Of a stretch of DNA of 64,000 nucleotides, positions 11,094-20,907 are shown one piece after another. The position numbers were made by a program, and so were the translations under genes. The stretch is taken from contig NZ_JAGEVG010000003.1 in assembly GCF_017581925.1 (NCBI RefSeq), positions 221,253 through 285,252 on the forward strand, read 5' to 3'. Under the pieces are notes generated by a model. It was given only the letters and a program-made list of their open reading frames with translations, ran no database searches and had not been told where the DNA came from. The DNA comes from Gelidibacter pelagius (GTDB lineage Bacteria; Bacteroidota; Bacteroidia; Flavobacteriales; Flavobacteriaceae). How positions within the stretch are numbered: position 1 is the stretch's first letter; the number at the start of each line of letters is the position of its first letter.

Positions 11094-12989
11094 ATGGAAG
11101 AAAAAAAATTTGATCTCAATTCTATTATAGGATTCGTTCTTATTTTCGGAATATTATTGTTCATGCTATGGCAGAACCAACCAACTCCTGAAGAAGTTGC
11201 AGCACAAGAACAAGCAAAACAGGCCGAAGTAGAAGCCGAGAAAAAAGCAACAGTTAAAAAAGACACCTTCGTTACCTCTGCTGATGATTATACCAACAAA
11301 ACGGCTTTGGATTCCACAAAGCTTGAATCGTTAAAAAACAGATTGGGTGCTTTTGCCTATGCGTCCACATTGCCATCTGCTACAGACAATGAAACTTTGG
11401 TGGAGACAGACTTGTTGGAGTTAAAATTCAGCAACAAGGGTGGTTATTTATCAGAAGTAAGACTTAAAGAGTTTGTTTCTCATGACTCCATGCCGATTTA
11501 TCTTATAAAAGACAACAATGCTCTTTTCAATATTTCTTTCTCTACTACAGATAACAGAAATCTGAATACCAAAGATCTTTACTTTGAGCCAACGATTACT
11601 AAAAATGGTGAGAATACTGTGGTTTCCATGAAGCTTAAAGTTTCAGAAAGTAAGTTTTTGGAATATCGCTATGAGCTGAAGCCAAACGATTATATGTTTG
11701 CTTTCAACGTGCGCTCACAAGGTTTAAATGATGTGATCAACAGTTCACAGGAAGTTAACCTCGATTGGAACGCCAAGACGTACCGTTACGCCAAAAGTAT
11801 CTCTTATGAAAATAGATATACAGAGCTTATTTTTGAATATGAAGGCGGTAAAGATGATTATTTGGGTCAAGGCGAATCTACTGATGATACGGCCAAAGAC
11901 GTCACTTGGATTGCCAATAAGCAACATTTTTTCACATCCATTCTTTTAGCTGATCAGCCTTTTAAAACGGGGTACTTTACGTCTAGAAACTTAGTTCAGG
12001 ATGAGGATATAGATACCATTTTTACTAAAGCATTTACGAGTAAGTTGCCATTGGCTCTTGAAGGTGGTGAGATTAATAAGAGCATGGACTTATACTACGG
12101 TCCAAGTGATTATAAAATCTTGAATGCCTACGATAGAAATTTAGATGAAATCTTACCGTTGGGCTGGGGTATATTTGGTTGGATCAACCGTTACTTGTTT
12201 ATTCCATTATTTGCCTTCTTAGGGTCTTATATGTCTCATGGAATTGCTATTGTAGTGATGACCATTTTGATCAAAATATGTCTGTCATTTGTACAGTACA
12301 AACAATTCCTCTCTCAGGCAAAGCTTAAGATCATTAAGCCAGAGTTGGATGCCATTCGGGAAAAATATAAAGATAATAAGCTTAAAATTCAACAAGAAAC
12401 AATGGCATTGCAGTCTAAAGCTGGTGCAAGTCCGCTGAGTGGCTGTTTGCCGGCATTGATTCAGTTGCCGGTGTTCTATGCCTTGTTCCAATTCTTTCCG
12501 TCGGCATTTGATATCCGCCAGAAGAGTTTCCTTTGGGCAGATGATTTATCGTCATATGATACTATTGCAGATTTACCATTCAAGATACCTTTTTATGGAG
12601 ATCACGTGAGTTTGTTTCCGATCTTGGCGTCCATTGCAATTTTCTTCTATATGAAAATGACTACAGGACAGCAAATGGCTTCACAGCCAACTCAAGAGGG
12701 AATGCCGGACATGGCGAAAATGATGAAGTATATGATTTACTTCTCGCCAATTATGATGTTGTTCTTCTTTAATAACTATGCATCAGGATTGAGTTTGTAT
12801 TATTTCATTTCGAACTTGATTAGTATTGGTATCATGTTGGTCATCAAGAACTTTATTTTGGATGAGGATAAGATCCATGCACAAATTCAGGTGAATAAAG
12901 CAAAACCTAAAAAAGAAAGCAAGTTCCAAAAGAAGATGAAAGAAATGATGGAACAAGCTGAAGCACAGAAAAAACAAGGAAAACGCTAA
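11094..12989 (+). CDS. yidC: Membrane protein insertase YidC
   Basis: YidC inserts and folds inner-membrane proteins, alone or with SecYEG. The 631 residues comprise one N-terminal membrane helix (about 9-26), a large periplasmic beta domain (about 60-340), and the conserved hydrophobic core with the hydrophilic groove from about residue 355 (the segment beginning LGWGIFGWINRYLF), including SPLSGCLPALIQLPVFYALF-type sequence near 445-465. The tail is strongly basic (many Lys after residue 600), as in ribosome-binding forms. It is the second gene after pyrG and ends at a bidirectional terminator. Confidence 0.97.
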   Translation: MEEKKFDLNSIIGFVLIFGILLFMLWQNQPTPEEVAAQEQAKQAEVEAEKKATVKKDTFVTSADDYTNKTALDSTKLESLKNRLGAFAYASTLPSATDNETLVETDLLELKFSNKGGYLSEVRLKEFVSHDSMPIYLIKDNNALFNISFSTTDNRNLNTKDLYFEPTITKNGENTVVSMKLKVSESKFLEYRYELKPNDYMFAFNVRSQGLNDVINSSQEVNLDWNAKTYRYAKSISYENRYTELIFEYEGGKDDYLGQGESTDDTAKDVTWIANKQHFFTSILLADQPFKTGYFTSRNLVQDEDIDTIFTKAFTSKLPLALEGGEINKSMDLYYGPSDYKILNAYDRNLDEILPLGWGIFGWINRYLFIPLFAFLGSYMSHGIAIVVMTILIKICLSFVQYKQFLSQAKLKIIKPELDAIREKYKDNKLKIQQETMALQSKAGASPLSGCLPALIQLPVFYALFQFFPSAFDIRQKSFLWADDLSSYDTIADLPFKIPFYGDHVSLFPILASIAIFFYMKMTTGQQMASQPTQEGMPDMAKMMKYMIYFSPIMMLFFFNNYASGLSLYYFISNLISIGIMLVIKNFILDEDKIHAQIQVNKAKPKKESKFQKKMKEMMEQAEAQKKQGKR

Positions 12990-13011
12990 AAACGTTTTTC
13001 GATTTGCAATT

Positions 13012-13044
13012 AAAAATGCCTCTGAAAACTTCAGAGGCATTTTT
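13012..13044. terminator. Bidirectional terminator between yidC and the fasciclin gene
   Basis: AAAAATGCCTCTGA (13012-13025) pairs perfectly with TCAGAGGCATTTTT (13031-13044). Both arms end in A/T runs, so the hairpin can stop transcripts of the two convergent genes. Confidence 0.9.
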
Positions 13045-13086
13045 GCTATTAATCAACAAAGTTGTTGAGGGTAATTAAAATTGAAA

Positions 13087-14079
13087 CTATTGTCCCATTT
13101 CTGGCAATATGACCTTGTCAATAGCGTGAACTACACCGTTAGTAGCTTGTATATCTACTAATGTAGGGATGATATTGCTAACTCTTTCGTTCGGATCTGT
13201 AATTGTAAGATTTGATGCATTGATAGTCACCTCTCCTCCAAGTGTTGATACTGCACCCGTTGGAATAGCATCCGAAGTGATATTACCACTCACAACATGA
13301 TATTTTAAAATGGCTTCAACCGTTGCCGGATCAACATCACCTAAAGTTGTTTCTCCCGTTGGGTCAAGTTCGTTCAACAACGAAGCAAAAGCATCATTGG
13401 TTGGTGCAAACACCGTAAATGGACCATCTCCTGAAAGGGTAGGAATCAAAATTGGAGAAGGATCTTGAGAATCTGCAGACTGTAAGGCAGCTACTAAACT
13501 GGATAAGGCCGGATTTGCCAATGCGAAATCTACTACTGTTGGTAGGCCGATAACGGCATCCACCACATGAATAGTTCCATTGGTTGCAGAGATATCTGCA
13601 ACGGTGACTTTTGAAATTCCGTTGAACTTCACACCATCCGTGGTATTAAAGTATAGGCTTAAGTTTTTCCCGCCTGGACCAGTTGCACTCGTGTTTGCAT
13701 AGCCTGAACCAGCATCAACTAAGTCTGTAGATTTCACATTTCCTGCAATGACATGGTTTAGCAAAATTTGAGAAAGTACATCCGTTGGGACATCGCTTAA
13801 TTTTGCAAAGCCATTATCCGTTAAGAATTTTTGAAATGCTGCATTTGTTGGAGCCAAAACGGTAAATGGCCCTTGGCCGTTCAATACACTTACTAAGTTA
13901 CCATCGGCCGCTTGAAGTGCTGCCACCAAACTACTGAGGTCTGAGGTAGCAACTGCTGTTTCTACAATATTCATTGGTAGAGGTTCAGTGTTGTTGTCAT
14001 CATCACTACTACAGGATTGAAAACCTATAACAAGTAATAGTAATGGTAGAATTTTGAGAGTTTTTGAAATAATCTTCAT
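13087..14079 (-). CDS. Lipoprotein with two fasciclin (FAS1) domains
   Basis: This is a surface or periplasmic lipoprotein of 330 residues. The signal peptide ends in a lipobox (GFQSC, Cys near 23) followed by an acidic linker SSDDDNN, typical of exported lipoproteins in this phylum. Two FAS1 domains follow, roughly residues 37-175 and 178-328, each with the H1 box (FTVLAPTNAAFQKF and FTVFAPTNDAFASL) and a closing NGxxHxxDxV-type H2 box (NGTIHVVDAVIG and NGVVHAIDKVIL). FAS1 domains mediate adhesion to proteins or polysaccharide. The ligand is unknown. It is monocistronic. Confidence 0.92.
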   Translation of the reverse strand: MKIISKTLKILPLLLLVIGFQSCSSDDDNNTEPLPMNIVETAVATSDLSSLVAALQAADGNLVSVLNGQGPFTVLAPTNAAFQKFLTDNGFAKLSDVPTDVLSQILLNHVIAGNVKSTDLVDAGSGYANTSATGPGGKNLSLYFNTTDGVKFNGISKVTVADISATNGTIHVVDAVIGLPTVVDFALANPALSSLVAALQSADSQDPSPILIPTLSGDGPFTVFAPTNDAFASLLNELDPTGETTLGDVDPATVEAILKYHVVSGNITSDAIPTGAVSTLGGEVTINASNLTITDPNERVSNIIPTLVDIQATNGVVHAIDKVILPEMGQ

Positions 14080-14145
14080 TTTTTTGAGTTTATTTGTTCG
14101 ACATAAAAACTAACCTTACGTTAGTTTGTTTAACAAAAATAAGAA

Positions 14146-14856
14146 ATGATTAAACAAAATATATTCTTTTTATTCTTTTTAACAGTGTTTTTAACAGACT
14201 CGTATGCGCAAAACTCTGTAAATCAATTGGATCAAGATGGTGAGCGGCATGGGTTTTGGAAAGTGCATTTCGAGCAGACCGACCAACCCCGGTATGAGGG
14301 CACATTTGATCATGGTAAGGAAGTGGGGATGTTTAAATTCTATAAATTGGATGGAAATAAGAGTGTCTTAAGTGCCACCCGGGAATTTGACCCCAATAGT
14401 GACAATATTATTGTGAAATTCTATTCCTCCAAAGGAAAATTGATAAGCGAAGGACAAATGATCAACAAACTCTTTGTTGGAAAATGGGTGTATTATCACA
14501 ATAAAACCAAAGGTATCATGACGGTTGAACACTATAGTGATAAGGGGCAACTTGAGGGTGAAAAGTTGGTGTATTATCCCAATGGTCAAATGGCGGAGCA
14601 ATCCTACTATATCAATGGAAAAATTGATGGTGTTTCTAAAGTGTTTTCAGAAAAAGGAGTGCTCATCAAGGAGTTTACCTATGAAAATGATGTCCTTCAC
14701 GGCATGTCGAAATATTATGATGCAGATGGAAAGATGTTGGCCGAAGGCGCTTATAGAAACGACCAAAAACACGGCATCTGGAAGTTTTATGAGAAAGGTG
14801 TTCTAACGGAAGAAAAGGATTTTACGGTGTATAGTAAGAATCCGATGAAACAGTAG
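14146..14856 (+). CDS. Exported MORN-variant repeat protein (YwqK-like)
   Basis: The 236 residues start with a signal peptide (cleavage after TDSYA, about 21). They contain five or six repeats of the MORN-like type with phrases such as GxWKxY and YYxNGQMAExxYYxNGKxDG (for example KVHFEQTDQPRYEGTFDHG, LVYYPNGQMAEQ, KYYDADGKMLAEGAYRN). Databases often call such proteins 'YwqK family antitoxin', but the export signal and the lack of a toxin gene beside it make that name misleading. I infer an envelope protein of unknown role. It stands alone, 66 bp from and divergent to the fasciclin gene. Confidence 0.8.
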   Translation: MIKQNIFFLFFLTVFLTDSYAQNSVNQLDQDGERHGFWKVHFEQTDQPRYEGTFDHGKEVGMFKFYKLDGNKSVLSATREFDPNSDNIIVKFYSSKGKLISEGQMINKLFVGKWVYYHNKTKGIMTVEHYSDKGQLEGEKLVYYPNGQMAEQSYYINGKIDGVSKVFSEKGVLIKEFTYENDVLHGMSKYYDADGKMLAEGAYRNDQKHGIWKFYEKGVLTEEKDFTVYSKNPMKQ

Positions 14857-15076
14857 GGTTCAATATTCAGTGTTCAGCCTGCCCGTACCGATAAGTCACG
14901 TTCGGGGCGGGTCGGCAGTGTTCAGTGTTCCCGTCTTCGCTAAAGCTACGGACGGGCAGGCAGTATTCAGGATGCCCGTAGCGATTAGGTACATTCGGGG
15001 CTTAAGTATATAGTTTTCAGTGTCTCCTTGAAACTCAATTTTTCTCTATGAATCCTCTGTGAAATAACCTATAAGC
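14857..15076. repeat. Intergenic heptamer arrays interrupted by GC-rich hairpins
   Basis: TTCA recurs every 7 bp at 14859, 14866 and 14873, then a GC-rich hairpin (GCCCGTACC with ACGTTCGGGGCGGG, about 14881-14910) follows. Next come TTCAGTG/TTCCCGT heptamers and a second hairpin CCCGTC/GACGGG (14930-14957). A third decayed copy is at about 14973-15000. The hairpins belong to the same family as those at 54079, 55812 and 63528. Confidence 0.65.
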
Positions 15077-15132
15077 CCCTGTCAGCCGTCCTCTGTCACC
15101 CGTCCTCTGTCACCCGTCATCCGTCATCCGTC
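15077..15132. repeat. Array of eight 7-bp units (consensus NNCYGTC)
   Basis: Eight consecutive heptamers are in perfect register: CCCTGTC, AGCCGTC, CTCTGTC, ACCCGTC, CTCTGTC, ACCCGTC, ATCCGTC, ATCCGTC. The array sits 71 bp before the mnmA start and upstream of its likely promoter. Confidence 0.85.
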
Positions 15133-15191
15133 AAATTTCCAACTTCATTTTCAAATTCACTCCCACATTACCTAATCTGCCATAAACTTCG

Positions 15192-15199
15192 TAATTTTG
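15192..15199 (+). promoter_or_regulatory. Candidate -7 box of the mnmA promoter
   Basis: TAATTTTG matches TAnnTTTG and ends only 4 bp before the mnmA ATG, so the transcript would be nearly leaderless. No -33 TTTG is evident. Confidence 0.35.
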
Positions 15200-15203
15200 C
15201 AAA

Positions 15204-16391
15204 ATGAAAAGAGTAATCGTAGGACTTTCTGGAGGTGTTGATTCAAGCGTTGCTGCCTATTTATTAAAGGAGCAAGGCTATGAAGTCATTGGTTTGTTCA
15301 TGAAAAACTGGCATGATGATTCCGTGACTATTTCTGATGAATGTCCGTGGTTGGATGATAGCAATGACGCCATGTTGGTTGCCGATAAATTGGGGATTCC
15401 ATTTCAAACCGTCGATTTGAGCGAACAGTACAAAGAACGCATCGTCGATTATATGTTTGATGAATACCAGAAAGGTAGAACACCAAATCCGGATGTGCTT
15501 TGCAACCGAGAAATCAAGTTTGATGTGTTTATGAAAATCGCGCTCGATTTGGGTGCTGATTTTGTAGCCACCGGCCATTATTGCCGTAAAGGAACTCTTG
15601 AAAAAGACGGAAAGGAAATCTATCAATTGCTTGCTGGGGTTGACAATAACAAGGATCAGTCTTATTTTTTGTGCCAATTATCACAAGACCAATTAGCTAA
15701 GGCATTATTCCCTATTGGCGAATTGACTAAGCCTGAAGTCCGCAAAATTGCAACGGAGCAGAATCTGATTACCGCAGACAAAAAAGACTCCCAAGGCCTT
15801 TGTTTTATTGGAAAAGTTAGGCTGCCCGAGTTTTTACAGCAAAAACTACAACCGAAAGAAGGTGTGATTGTCGAAATTCCATCCGAGCAAAATATATTCA
15901 ACGAGTTAGAGCCTGAATTCACTTCTGCAGAAGATCAACTCGCTTATATGTCGCGAAAAATTGAATACCATATCGCAGATGGAAAGGTGGTGGGCAAACA
16001 TCAAGGCGCACATTACTTCACAAAAGGTCAACGCAAAGGGCTTGCCGTTGGCGGCACGGTTGAACCTCTTTTCGTGATAGAAACTGACGTTGAAGAGAAT
16101 GTCATTTATACAGGACAAGGAAAAGAACATCCAGGATTGCTCAAAAAAGCCTTATTCGTTTCTAATGATGAGGTGCACTGGATTCGTGAGGATTTAACGT
16201 TGGCGTTGGATCAAACTATGGAGGTCAAAGCGCGAATCAGATACCGTCAACCGCTTCAAAATGCAACCTTGCATCAGGTGGATAGTGGGCTTTACGTGGT
16301 TTTTGAAGAGTTGCAATCGGCCATTACCGAAGGCCAGTTTGTGGCGTGGTACCTCAATGACGAATTAGTTGGTTCGGGAGTTATTTCTTAA
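15204..16391 (+). CDS. mnmA: tRNA-specific 2-thiouridylase
   Basis: MnmA activates C2 of uridine 34 in the tRNAs for Lys, Glu and Gln with ATP and inserts sulfur delivered by a persulfide relay. The PP-loop GLSGGVDSS is at residues 7-15. The two catalytic cysteines are Cys100 (in [11 protein letters not shown]) and Cys200 (in [11 protein letters not shown]), followed by the central and beta-barrel C-terminal domains. At 395 residues it is slightly longer than the enterobacterial enzyme, with a modest insertion around 215-265. The subtilase gene follows 32 bp downstream on the same strand. Confidence 0.97.
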   Translation: MKRVIVGLSGGVDSSVAAYLLKEQGYEVIGLFMKNWHDDSVTISDECPWLDDSNDAMLVADKLGIPFQTVDLSEQYKERIVDYMFDEYQKGRTPNPDVLCNREIKFDVFMKIALDLGADFVATGHYCRKGTLEKDGKEIYQLLAGVDNNKDQSYFLCQLSQDQLAKALFPIGELTKPEVRKIATEQNLITADKKDSQGLCFIGKVRLPEFLQQKLQPKEGVIVEIPSEQNIFNELEPEFTSAEDQLAYMSRKIEYHIADGKVVGKHQGAHYFTKGQRKGLAVGGTVEPLFVIETDVEENVIYTGQGKEHPGLLKKALFVSNDEVHWIREDLTLALDQTMEVKARIRYRQPLQNATLHQVDSGLYVVFEELQSAITEGQFVAWYLNDELVGSGVIS

Positions 16392-16423
16392 ATTGCAGTA
16401 ATAATTTAGCTAAATTATTGCTG

Positions 16424-18037
16424 ATGAAAGTGAACGTTTTCCTGTTTCTACTTATATGCTTTTCTCATGTTGTCTTCGCACAACAAGATGCATGGGTGTA
16501 TTTGACGGATAAGGAAAATGTAGAGGCTTCGATTCAAAATCCCATCACTATTCTTTCCCAACAAGCCATTACAAGAAGAAACACACATCAAATTCCTATT
16601 GATGTCAGAGATGTGCCTGTCAATGAATCTTATATCTCTATTCTAAAATCTGCTAATGGCATCACTGTTTTGGCAAAATCAAAATGGATGAATGCGGTTC
16701 ACGTCAGAGGTGAAGTTTCGGATATTACTGCACTTTTTGATTGGGAATTTGTGGACAGAATTGAATTTGCAGATAAAAATTTAACCGGTTTATCTCGATC
16801 AACCATCCAGCAAGACAAGTTTGCTATTGAGACTGGACTAGAAGATTTTGATTACGGAAGTGCCCAAAATCAAGTGGACATGATTCATGTGGATGCGCTT
16901 CATATTGAAAACTATACAGGAGAAGGGATTGTTATCGCAGTGATTGATGCCGGCTTCGCCAATGTGAACACCATGACATCGTTCAATAGATTAAGAACAA
17001 ACAACCGATTGTTGGGTGGCTATGATTTTGTGAATAGAACTTCAGCCATTTATGACTACACTGCCAGTTCTCACGGCACTAAAGTGTTGAGCACCATGGG
17101 AGGTTATATTGAAAATGAATTTGTTGGTACTGCACCTGATGCATCCTATTATTTGTTCCGAACCGAAGAGGCAGACTTTGAAAACCCTATTGAGGAAAGT
17201 TATTGGGTCGAAGCAGCAGAACGAGCTGACAGTTTGGGAGTCCATATTATCAATTCGTCATTAGGCTATAATACGTTTGATAATGCCAATTATAATTATG
17301 TACCATCAGATATGAATGGAACGACGACATTCATTAGTAGAGGTGCTAACATCGCTTCTGAAAAAGGGATTTTAGTGGTTAATTCAGCGGGGAATTCAGG
17401 GAACAAATCATGGGGTATTGTCACGGCTCCAGCAGATGCTTCTGGAGTTTTAACCGTTGGCGCGGTAAATGGTGAAGGAGAATATGCTGCCTTCAGTTCA
17501 AGAGGCGATGCTTCTCAATCCACCCAAAAACCAGATGTGGTGGCACAAGGATTAGGATCTATGGTGATTGATGAAATGGATGCTATTGTAGCAAATAATG
17601 GCACGTCTTTTAGTTCGCCCATTTTGGCAGGAGGTATTGCTTGTTTGTGGCAAGCACTTCCGAACGCCAATGCAGAGCAGATTAAGCAATTTGTGAGACT
17701 GTCAGCTTCCCAATACACCGCACCGGATTATTTTTTAGGCTACGGCATTCCGAATTTTCAATTGGCGCTTTCTCTTGGACTTTCAGTACCAGGAAGCGAC
17801 GTCCAAGAATTTAAGATCTATCCCAACCCTGTTTCAAATCGGCTTCATATTCAACTGCCAGCAAGTAGAGAGGAAAGAACTCTAAGGATTTATGATGCCC
17901 TTGGTAAGCTCATAATTGAACAGGTGTATTCCACTACCCATTCCAATATCGATGTATCGCATTTAACTTCAGGATTATACATGCTTCATATCAGTTCAAA
18001 TAGTAAATCACTCAATTTTAAATTTATAAAATCTTAA
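16424..18037 (+). CDS. S8 subtilisin-like serine peptidase with T9SS sorting domain
   Basis: This is a secreted subtilase. I choose the ATG at 16424, which opens a good signal peptide (MKVNVFLFLLICFSHVVFA), rather than a TTG two codons earlier. From that start the catalytic triad is Asp175 (AVIDAGF), His217 (SSHGTKV) and Ser395 (NNGTSFSSP), with Asn in the SAGNSG oxyanion region. A propeptide-like segment spans about 20-120. The last 80 residues are a type A C-terminal sorting domain (starting FKIYPNPVSN, ending LTSGLYMLHI then LNFKFIKS), which directs export by the type IX system. Its stop codon overlaps the start of the next gene by one base, an unusual pairing with an FMN enzyme. Confidence 0.94.
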   Translation: MKVNVFLFLLICFSHVVFAQQDAWVYLTDKENVEASIQNPITILSQQAITRRNTHQIPIDVRDVPVNESYISILKSANGITVLAKSKWMNAVHVRGEVSDITALFDWEFVDRIEFADKNLTGLSRSTIQQDKFAIETGLEDFDYGSAQNQVDMIHVDALHIENYTGEGIVIAVIDAGFANVNTMTSFNRLRTNNRLLGGYDFVNRTSAIYDYTASSHGTKVLSTMGGYIENEFVGTAPDASYYLFRTEEADFENPIEESYWVEAAERADSLGVHIINSSLGYNTFDNANYNYVPSDMNGTTTFISRGANIASEKGILVVNSAGNSGNKSWGIVTAPADASGVLTVGAVNGEGEYAAFSSRGDASQSTQKPDVVAQGLGSMVIDEMDAIVANNGTSFSSPILAGGIACLWQALPNANAEQIKQFVRLSASQYTAPDYFLGYGIPNFQLALSLGLSVPGSDVQEFKIYPNPVSNRLHIQLPASREERTLRIYDALGKLIIEQVYSTTHSNIDVSHLTSGLYMLHISSNSKSLNFKFIKS

Positions 18038-18981
18038 TGTCAAATAAAATTACAGAACTTTTCAAAATTAAATATCCAATCATACAAGCAGGAATGATTT
18101 GGAACAGTGGATGGAGACTGGCTTCAGCTTCGAGTAATTCAGGAATTCTTGGTCTGATTGGTGCTGGTTCCATGTATCCAGATGTATTACGGGAACATAT
18201 TCAAAAATGTAAAAAGGCTACGGATCAACCTTTTGGGGTGAATGTACCCATGCTTTATCCGAATATTGAAGAGATCATGAATATTATTGTGGATGAAGAG
18301 GTGAAGATTGTTTTTACATCCGCAGGAAATCCTAAAACTTGGACCACTTGGTTAAAAGCGCGCGGCGTCACTGTGGTTCATGTAGTGAGTAGCGTGAAAT
18401 TTGCATTGAAAGCTCAAGAAGCTGGTGTTGATGCTGTTGTAGCCGAAGGATTTGAGGCAGGCGGTCATAATGGAAGAGAAGAAAGTACCACCTTAACTTT
18501 AATCCCAATGGTTAGCGAAGCTTTGGACATTCCGCTCATTGCGGCTGGAGGAATTGCCACTGGACAGGGTATGTTGGCGGTTATGGTATTAGGTGCTGAT
18601 GGGGTTCAGGTAGGCAGTAGATTTGTGGCCAGTGAAGAAAGTTCTGCACATCAAGCGTTTAAAGAAGTTGTCATCAACGCCGAAGAAGGTGACACGCACT
18701 TGACATTAAAAGAATTAGCACCTGTACGGTTGGTCAAAAACAAATTCTATAATGATATTGTCGAATTGTACAAGACATCTCCATCTGTTGAGGATCTCAA
18801 AGATTTATTGGGCAGGGCAAGAGCAAAGCGTGGCATGTTTGAAGGTGATTTGGAGGAAGGCGAATTAGAGATTGGTCAGATTTCAGGGTTGATCCACGAT
18901 ATTAAACCAGTTGCAAAAATTGTTGAAGACATGCTATCTGAGTATGAAATAGCGAAGCAACAGGTGAGTACGTTGTTTTAA
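18037..18981 (+). CDS. Nitronate monooxygenase / FabK-like FMN protein
   Basis: This TIM-barrel flavoprotein of 314 residues belongs to the 2-nitropropane dioxygenase family. Family motifs seen are the N-terminal PIIQAGM, EAGGHNGREE (about 148-157), the FMN phosphate-binding LIAAGGIATGQGM, and GADGVQVGSRFVASEES. Members oxidise alkyl nitronates (NMO) or reduce enoyl-ACP (FabK); motifs alone do not separate these, and no fatty-acid synthesis gene is nearby. Translation is coupled to the preceding subtilase (TAATG overlap). The sequence between residues 30 and 45 lacks the longer glycine-rich loop of classical FabK, which favours an NMO-like role. Confidence 0.85.
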   Translation: MSNKITELFKIKYPIIQAGMIWNSGWRLASASSNSGILGLIGAGSMYPDVLREHIQKCKKATDQPFGVNVPMLYPNIEEIMNIIVDEEVKIVFTSAGNPKTWTTWLKARGVTVVHVVSSVKFALKAQEAGVDAVVAEGFEAGGHNGREESTTLTLIPMVSEALDIPLIAAGGIATGQGMLAVMVLGADGVQVGSRFVASEESSAHQAFKEVVINAEEGDTHLTLKELAPVRLVKNKFYNDIVELYKTSPSVEDLKDLLGRARAKRGMFEGDLEEGELEIGQISGLIHDIKPVAKIVEDMLSEYEIAKQQVSTLF

Positions 18982-19087
18982 ACTCTTCGAAATATTCCCA
19001 GGATTCTAAATTTTGTAATGTATTTATTTAGAGCTTGATAAGACTCTGACAAAGGCTATACAACAACATTGATAAACATGATATAAA

Positions 19088-19115
19088 CACAAAGGGGAAG
19101 AAATTCCCCTTTGTG
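19088..19115 (+). terminator. Perfect 12-bp hairpin after the NMO-like gene
   Basis: CACAAAGGGGAA (19088-19099) pairs with TTCCCCTTTGTG (19104-19115) around a GAAA tetraloop. It lacks a long T tract, so it may be a weak terminator or an mRNA 3-prime-end stabiliser. The rest of the 18982-19401 gap shows only the MATE promoter. Confidence 0.6.
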
Positions 19116-19375
19116 ATTTGAAATGTTTTAACAATACTATCTTTAAATCCCTCTAAAATAATAGCTAAAACTTTTCGTGTTCTATAGTGCCTGTCATGAA
19201 TGAAATCTAAATAATCACATGATATCTGTAAAAATAACCGATATCATGATTTTGTGCAATTATATAGAAACAACTTATTAACAAAGTTGCAATGTAAGTT
19301 TATAACTATCAATTGATTGATACGTTTCCATTGAAATAAAATTAAAAAATTAGCCGTAAAGATGGTCAATCCATC

Positions 19376-19383
19376 TACCTTTG
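19376..19383 (+). promoter_or_regulatory. Candidate -7 box of the MATE gene
   Basis: TACCTTTG matches TAnnTTTG. It lies 19 bp before the GTG start, leaving a short leader. Confidence 0.5.
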
Positions 19384-19401
19384 CACCTTTAAAATTTAAG
19401 C

Positions 19402-20796
19402 GTGATTTTATCTCAATATACCAAAGAATTCAAGTACAACCTAAACTTGGCAGCACCAGTCATGTTGGGCATGTTAGGCCATACTTTTGTGAGTCTTGTG
19501 GACAACATTATGGTGGGGCAATTGGGAGCTGCAGAACTTGCCGCAGTCTCTTTGGGAAATAGTTTTGTTTTTATTGCCATGTCTATCGGAATTGGGTTTT
19601 CAACAGCTATTACGCCTTTGGTGGCTGAAGCTGATACTGAAAATAATTTCAAAAAAGGAAAATCGGCACTAAAGCATGGTTTATTCTTATGTACTGCTTT
19701 GGGAATTGTTCTGTTTTTACTCCTTTTACTGGCTAAACCCTTAATGTATATCATGGATCAGCCTGAGGAAGTCGTGGTATTGGCTATCCCTTATCTAGAT
19801 CTGGTAGCATTTTCATTGATTCCATTGATTGTTTTTCAGGCCTTTAAGCAGTTTAGTGATGGACTTTCACTTACAAAATACCCAATGTACGCGACACTTA
19901 TAGCCAATGTCATCAATGTGGTGCTCAATTACTTGTTGATTTTCGGGAAATTTGGGTTTCCTGAAATGGGTATCGTGGGCGCTGCTATCGGAACCTTGAT
20001 CTCAAGAGTTGTGATGGTGTTTTTTATCTGGTGGGTTTTAAAAGCTCGAGATAAATCGAAAGCCTATGTCACCAATATCAAAATTTTCGTTCTGGAGTCA
20101 ACCATGATTAAAAAGGTCATCAATATTGGGTTTCCAAGTGCTATGCAAATGTTTTTTGAGGTTGGTATATTCACCTCGGCTATATGGCTTAGTGGTACAT
20201 TGGGTCAGAATCCACAAGCCGCCAATCAAATTGCCTTGAACCTCTCCTCAATGACATTTATGGTGGCCACTGGTTTAAGTGTCGCCGCGATGATTAGGGT
20301 GGGGAACCAAAAAGGGCTTCGAAATTTCACGGAATTGCGTCGCATAGCGATATCCATTTTTTTGTTAGGTGTTGTTTTGGCCTTTATCTTCGCTTTGGCA
20401 TTTGTGCTCTTGCATAAGGTACTTCCAACCATTTATGTGGATTTGGATGATCCGCTAAACGCCATTGACACCCGTGAAGTTGTCGCCATTGCATCCACTT
20501 TGCTTTTGGTGTCTGCTGTATTTCAGATAAGCGATAGTTTACAAGTGGTTGCCCTTGGTGCGCTAAGAGGCCTTCAAGATGTTAAAATACCAACCATAAT
20601 CACGTTTATATCTTATTGGATTATCGGGTTTCCAATTAGCTTTTATTTGGGAAAGGAAGAAGCTTTTGGAAGTGTCGGAATCTGGCTTGGACTTATAGCA
20701 GGACTGACTTGCGCTGCGATTTTATTGTTTATCAGATTCAATTATTTAACGAAAAAATTGATTAGGTTGGAAGTGCCTACGGTTGTAAGTGCTTAA
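19402..20796 (+). CDS. MATE family multidrug/Na+ efflux transporter
   Basis: This is an inner-membrane antiporter that extrudes cationic or aromatic compounds in exchange for Na+ or H+. The 464 residues form twelve hydrophobic helices in two six-helix halves. The first helix has the family phrase LAAPVMLGMLGHTFVSLVDNIMVGQLG (split motif A, about 15-41), and the second half repeats it near IGFPSAMQMFFEVGIF. A GTG start at 19402 is used, since no ATG fits before the first helix and the promoter lies immediately upstream. Substrates cannot be read from sequence. It is a single-gene unit. Confidence 0.93.
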   Translation: MILSQYTKEFKYNLNLAAPVMLGMLGHTFVSLVDNIMVGQLGAAELAAVSLGNSFVFIAMSIGIGFSTAITPLVAEADTENNFKKGKSALKHGLFLCTALGIVLFLLLLLAKPLMYIMDQPEEVVVLAIPYLDLVAFSLIPLIVFQAFKQFSDGLSLTKYPMYATLIANVINVVLNYLLIFGKFGFPEMGIVGAAIGTLISRVVMVFFIWWVLKARDKSKAYVTNIKIFVLESTMIKKVINIGFPSAMQMFFEVGIFTSAIWLSGTLGQNPQAANQIALNLSSMTFMVATGLSVAAMIRVGNQKGLRNFTELRRIAISIFLLGVVLAFIFALAFVLLHKVLPTIYVDLDDPLNAIDTREVVAIASTLLLVSAVFQISDSLQVVALGALRGLQDVKIPTIITFISYWIIGFPISFYLGKEEAFGSVGIWLGLIAGLTCAAILLFIRFNYLTKKLIRLEVPTVVSA

Positions 20797-20907
20797 GGTT
20801 TAGAGTTTCTGAAAAATAACGTGTAAAGGTTCCTTAAGGTTGAACTAGTGAAACTTTAAAGTTAATTCAACTGGATATGACTAATATGGAATTTGAGGTT
20901 ATTTTGA

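Noticed and set aside
14146..14856. Toxin-antitoxin system suggested by YwqK-type annotation
   Set aside because: The protein has a signal peptide and MORN-like repeats and no toxin gene is nearby.
15077..15132. Possible CRISPR array
   Set aside because: Units are 7 bp with no spacers of 25-40 bp, and no cas genes are in the window.
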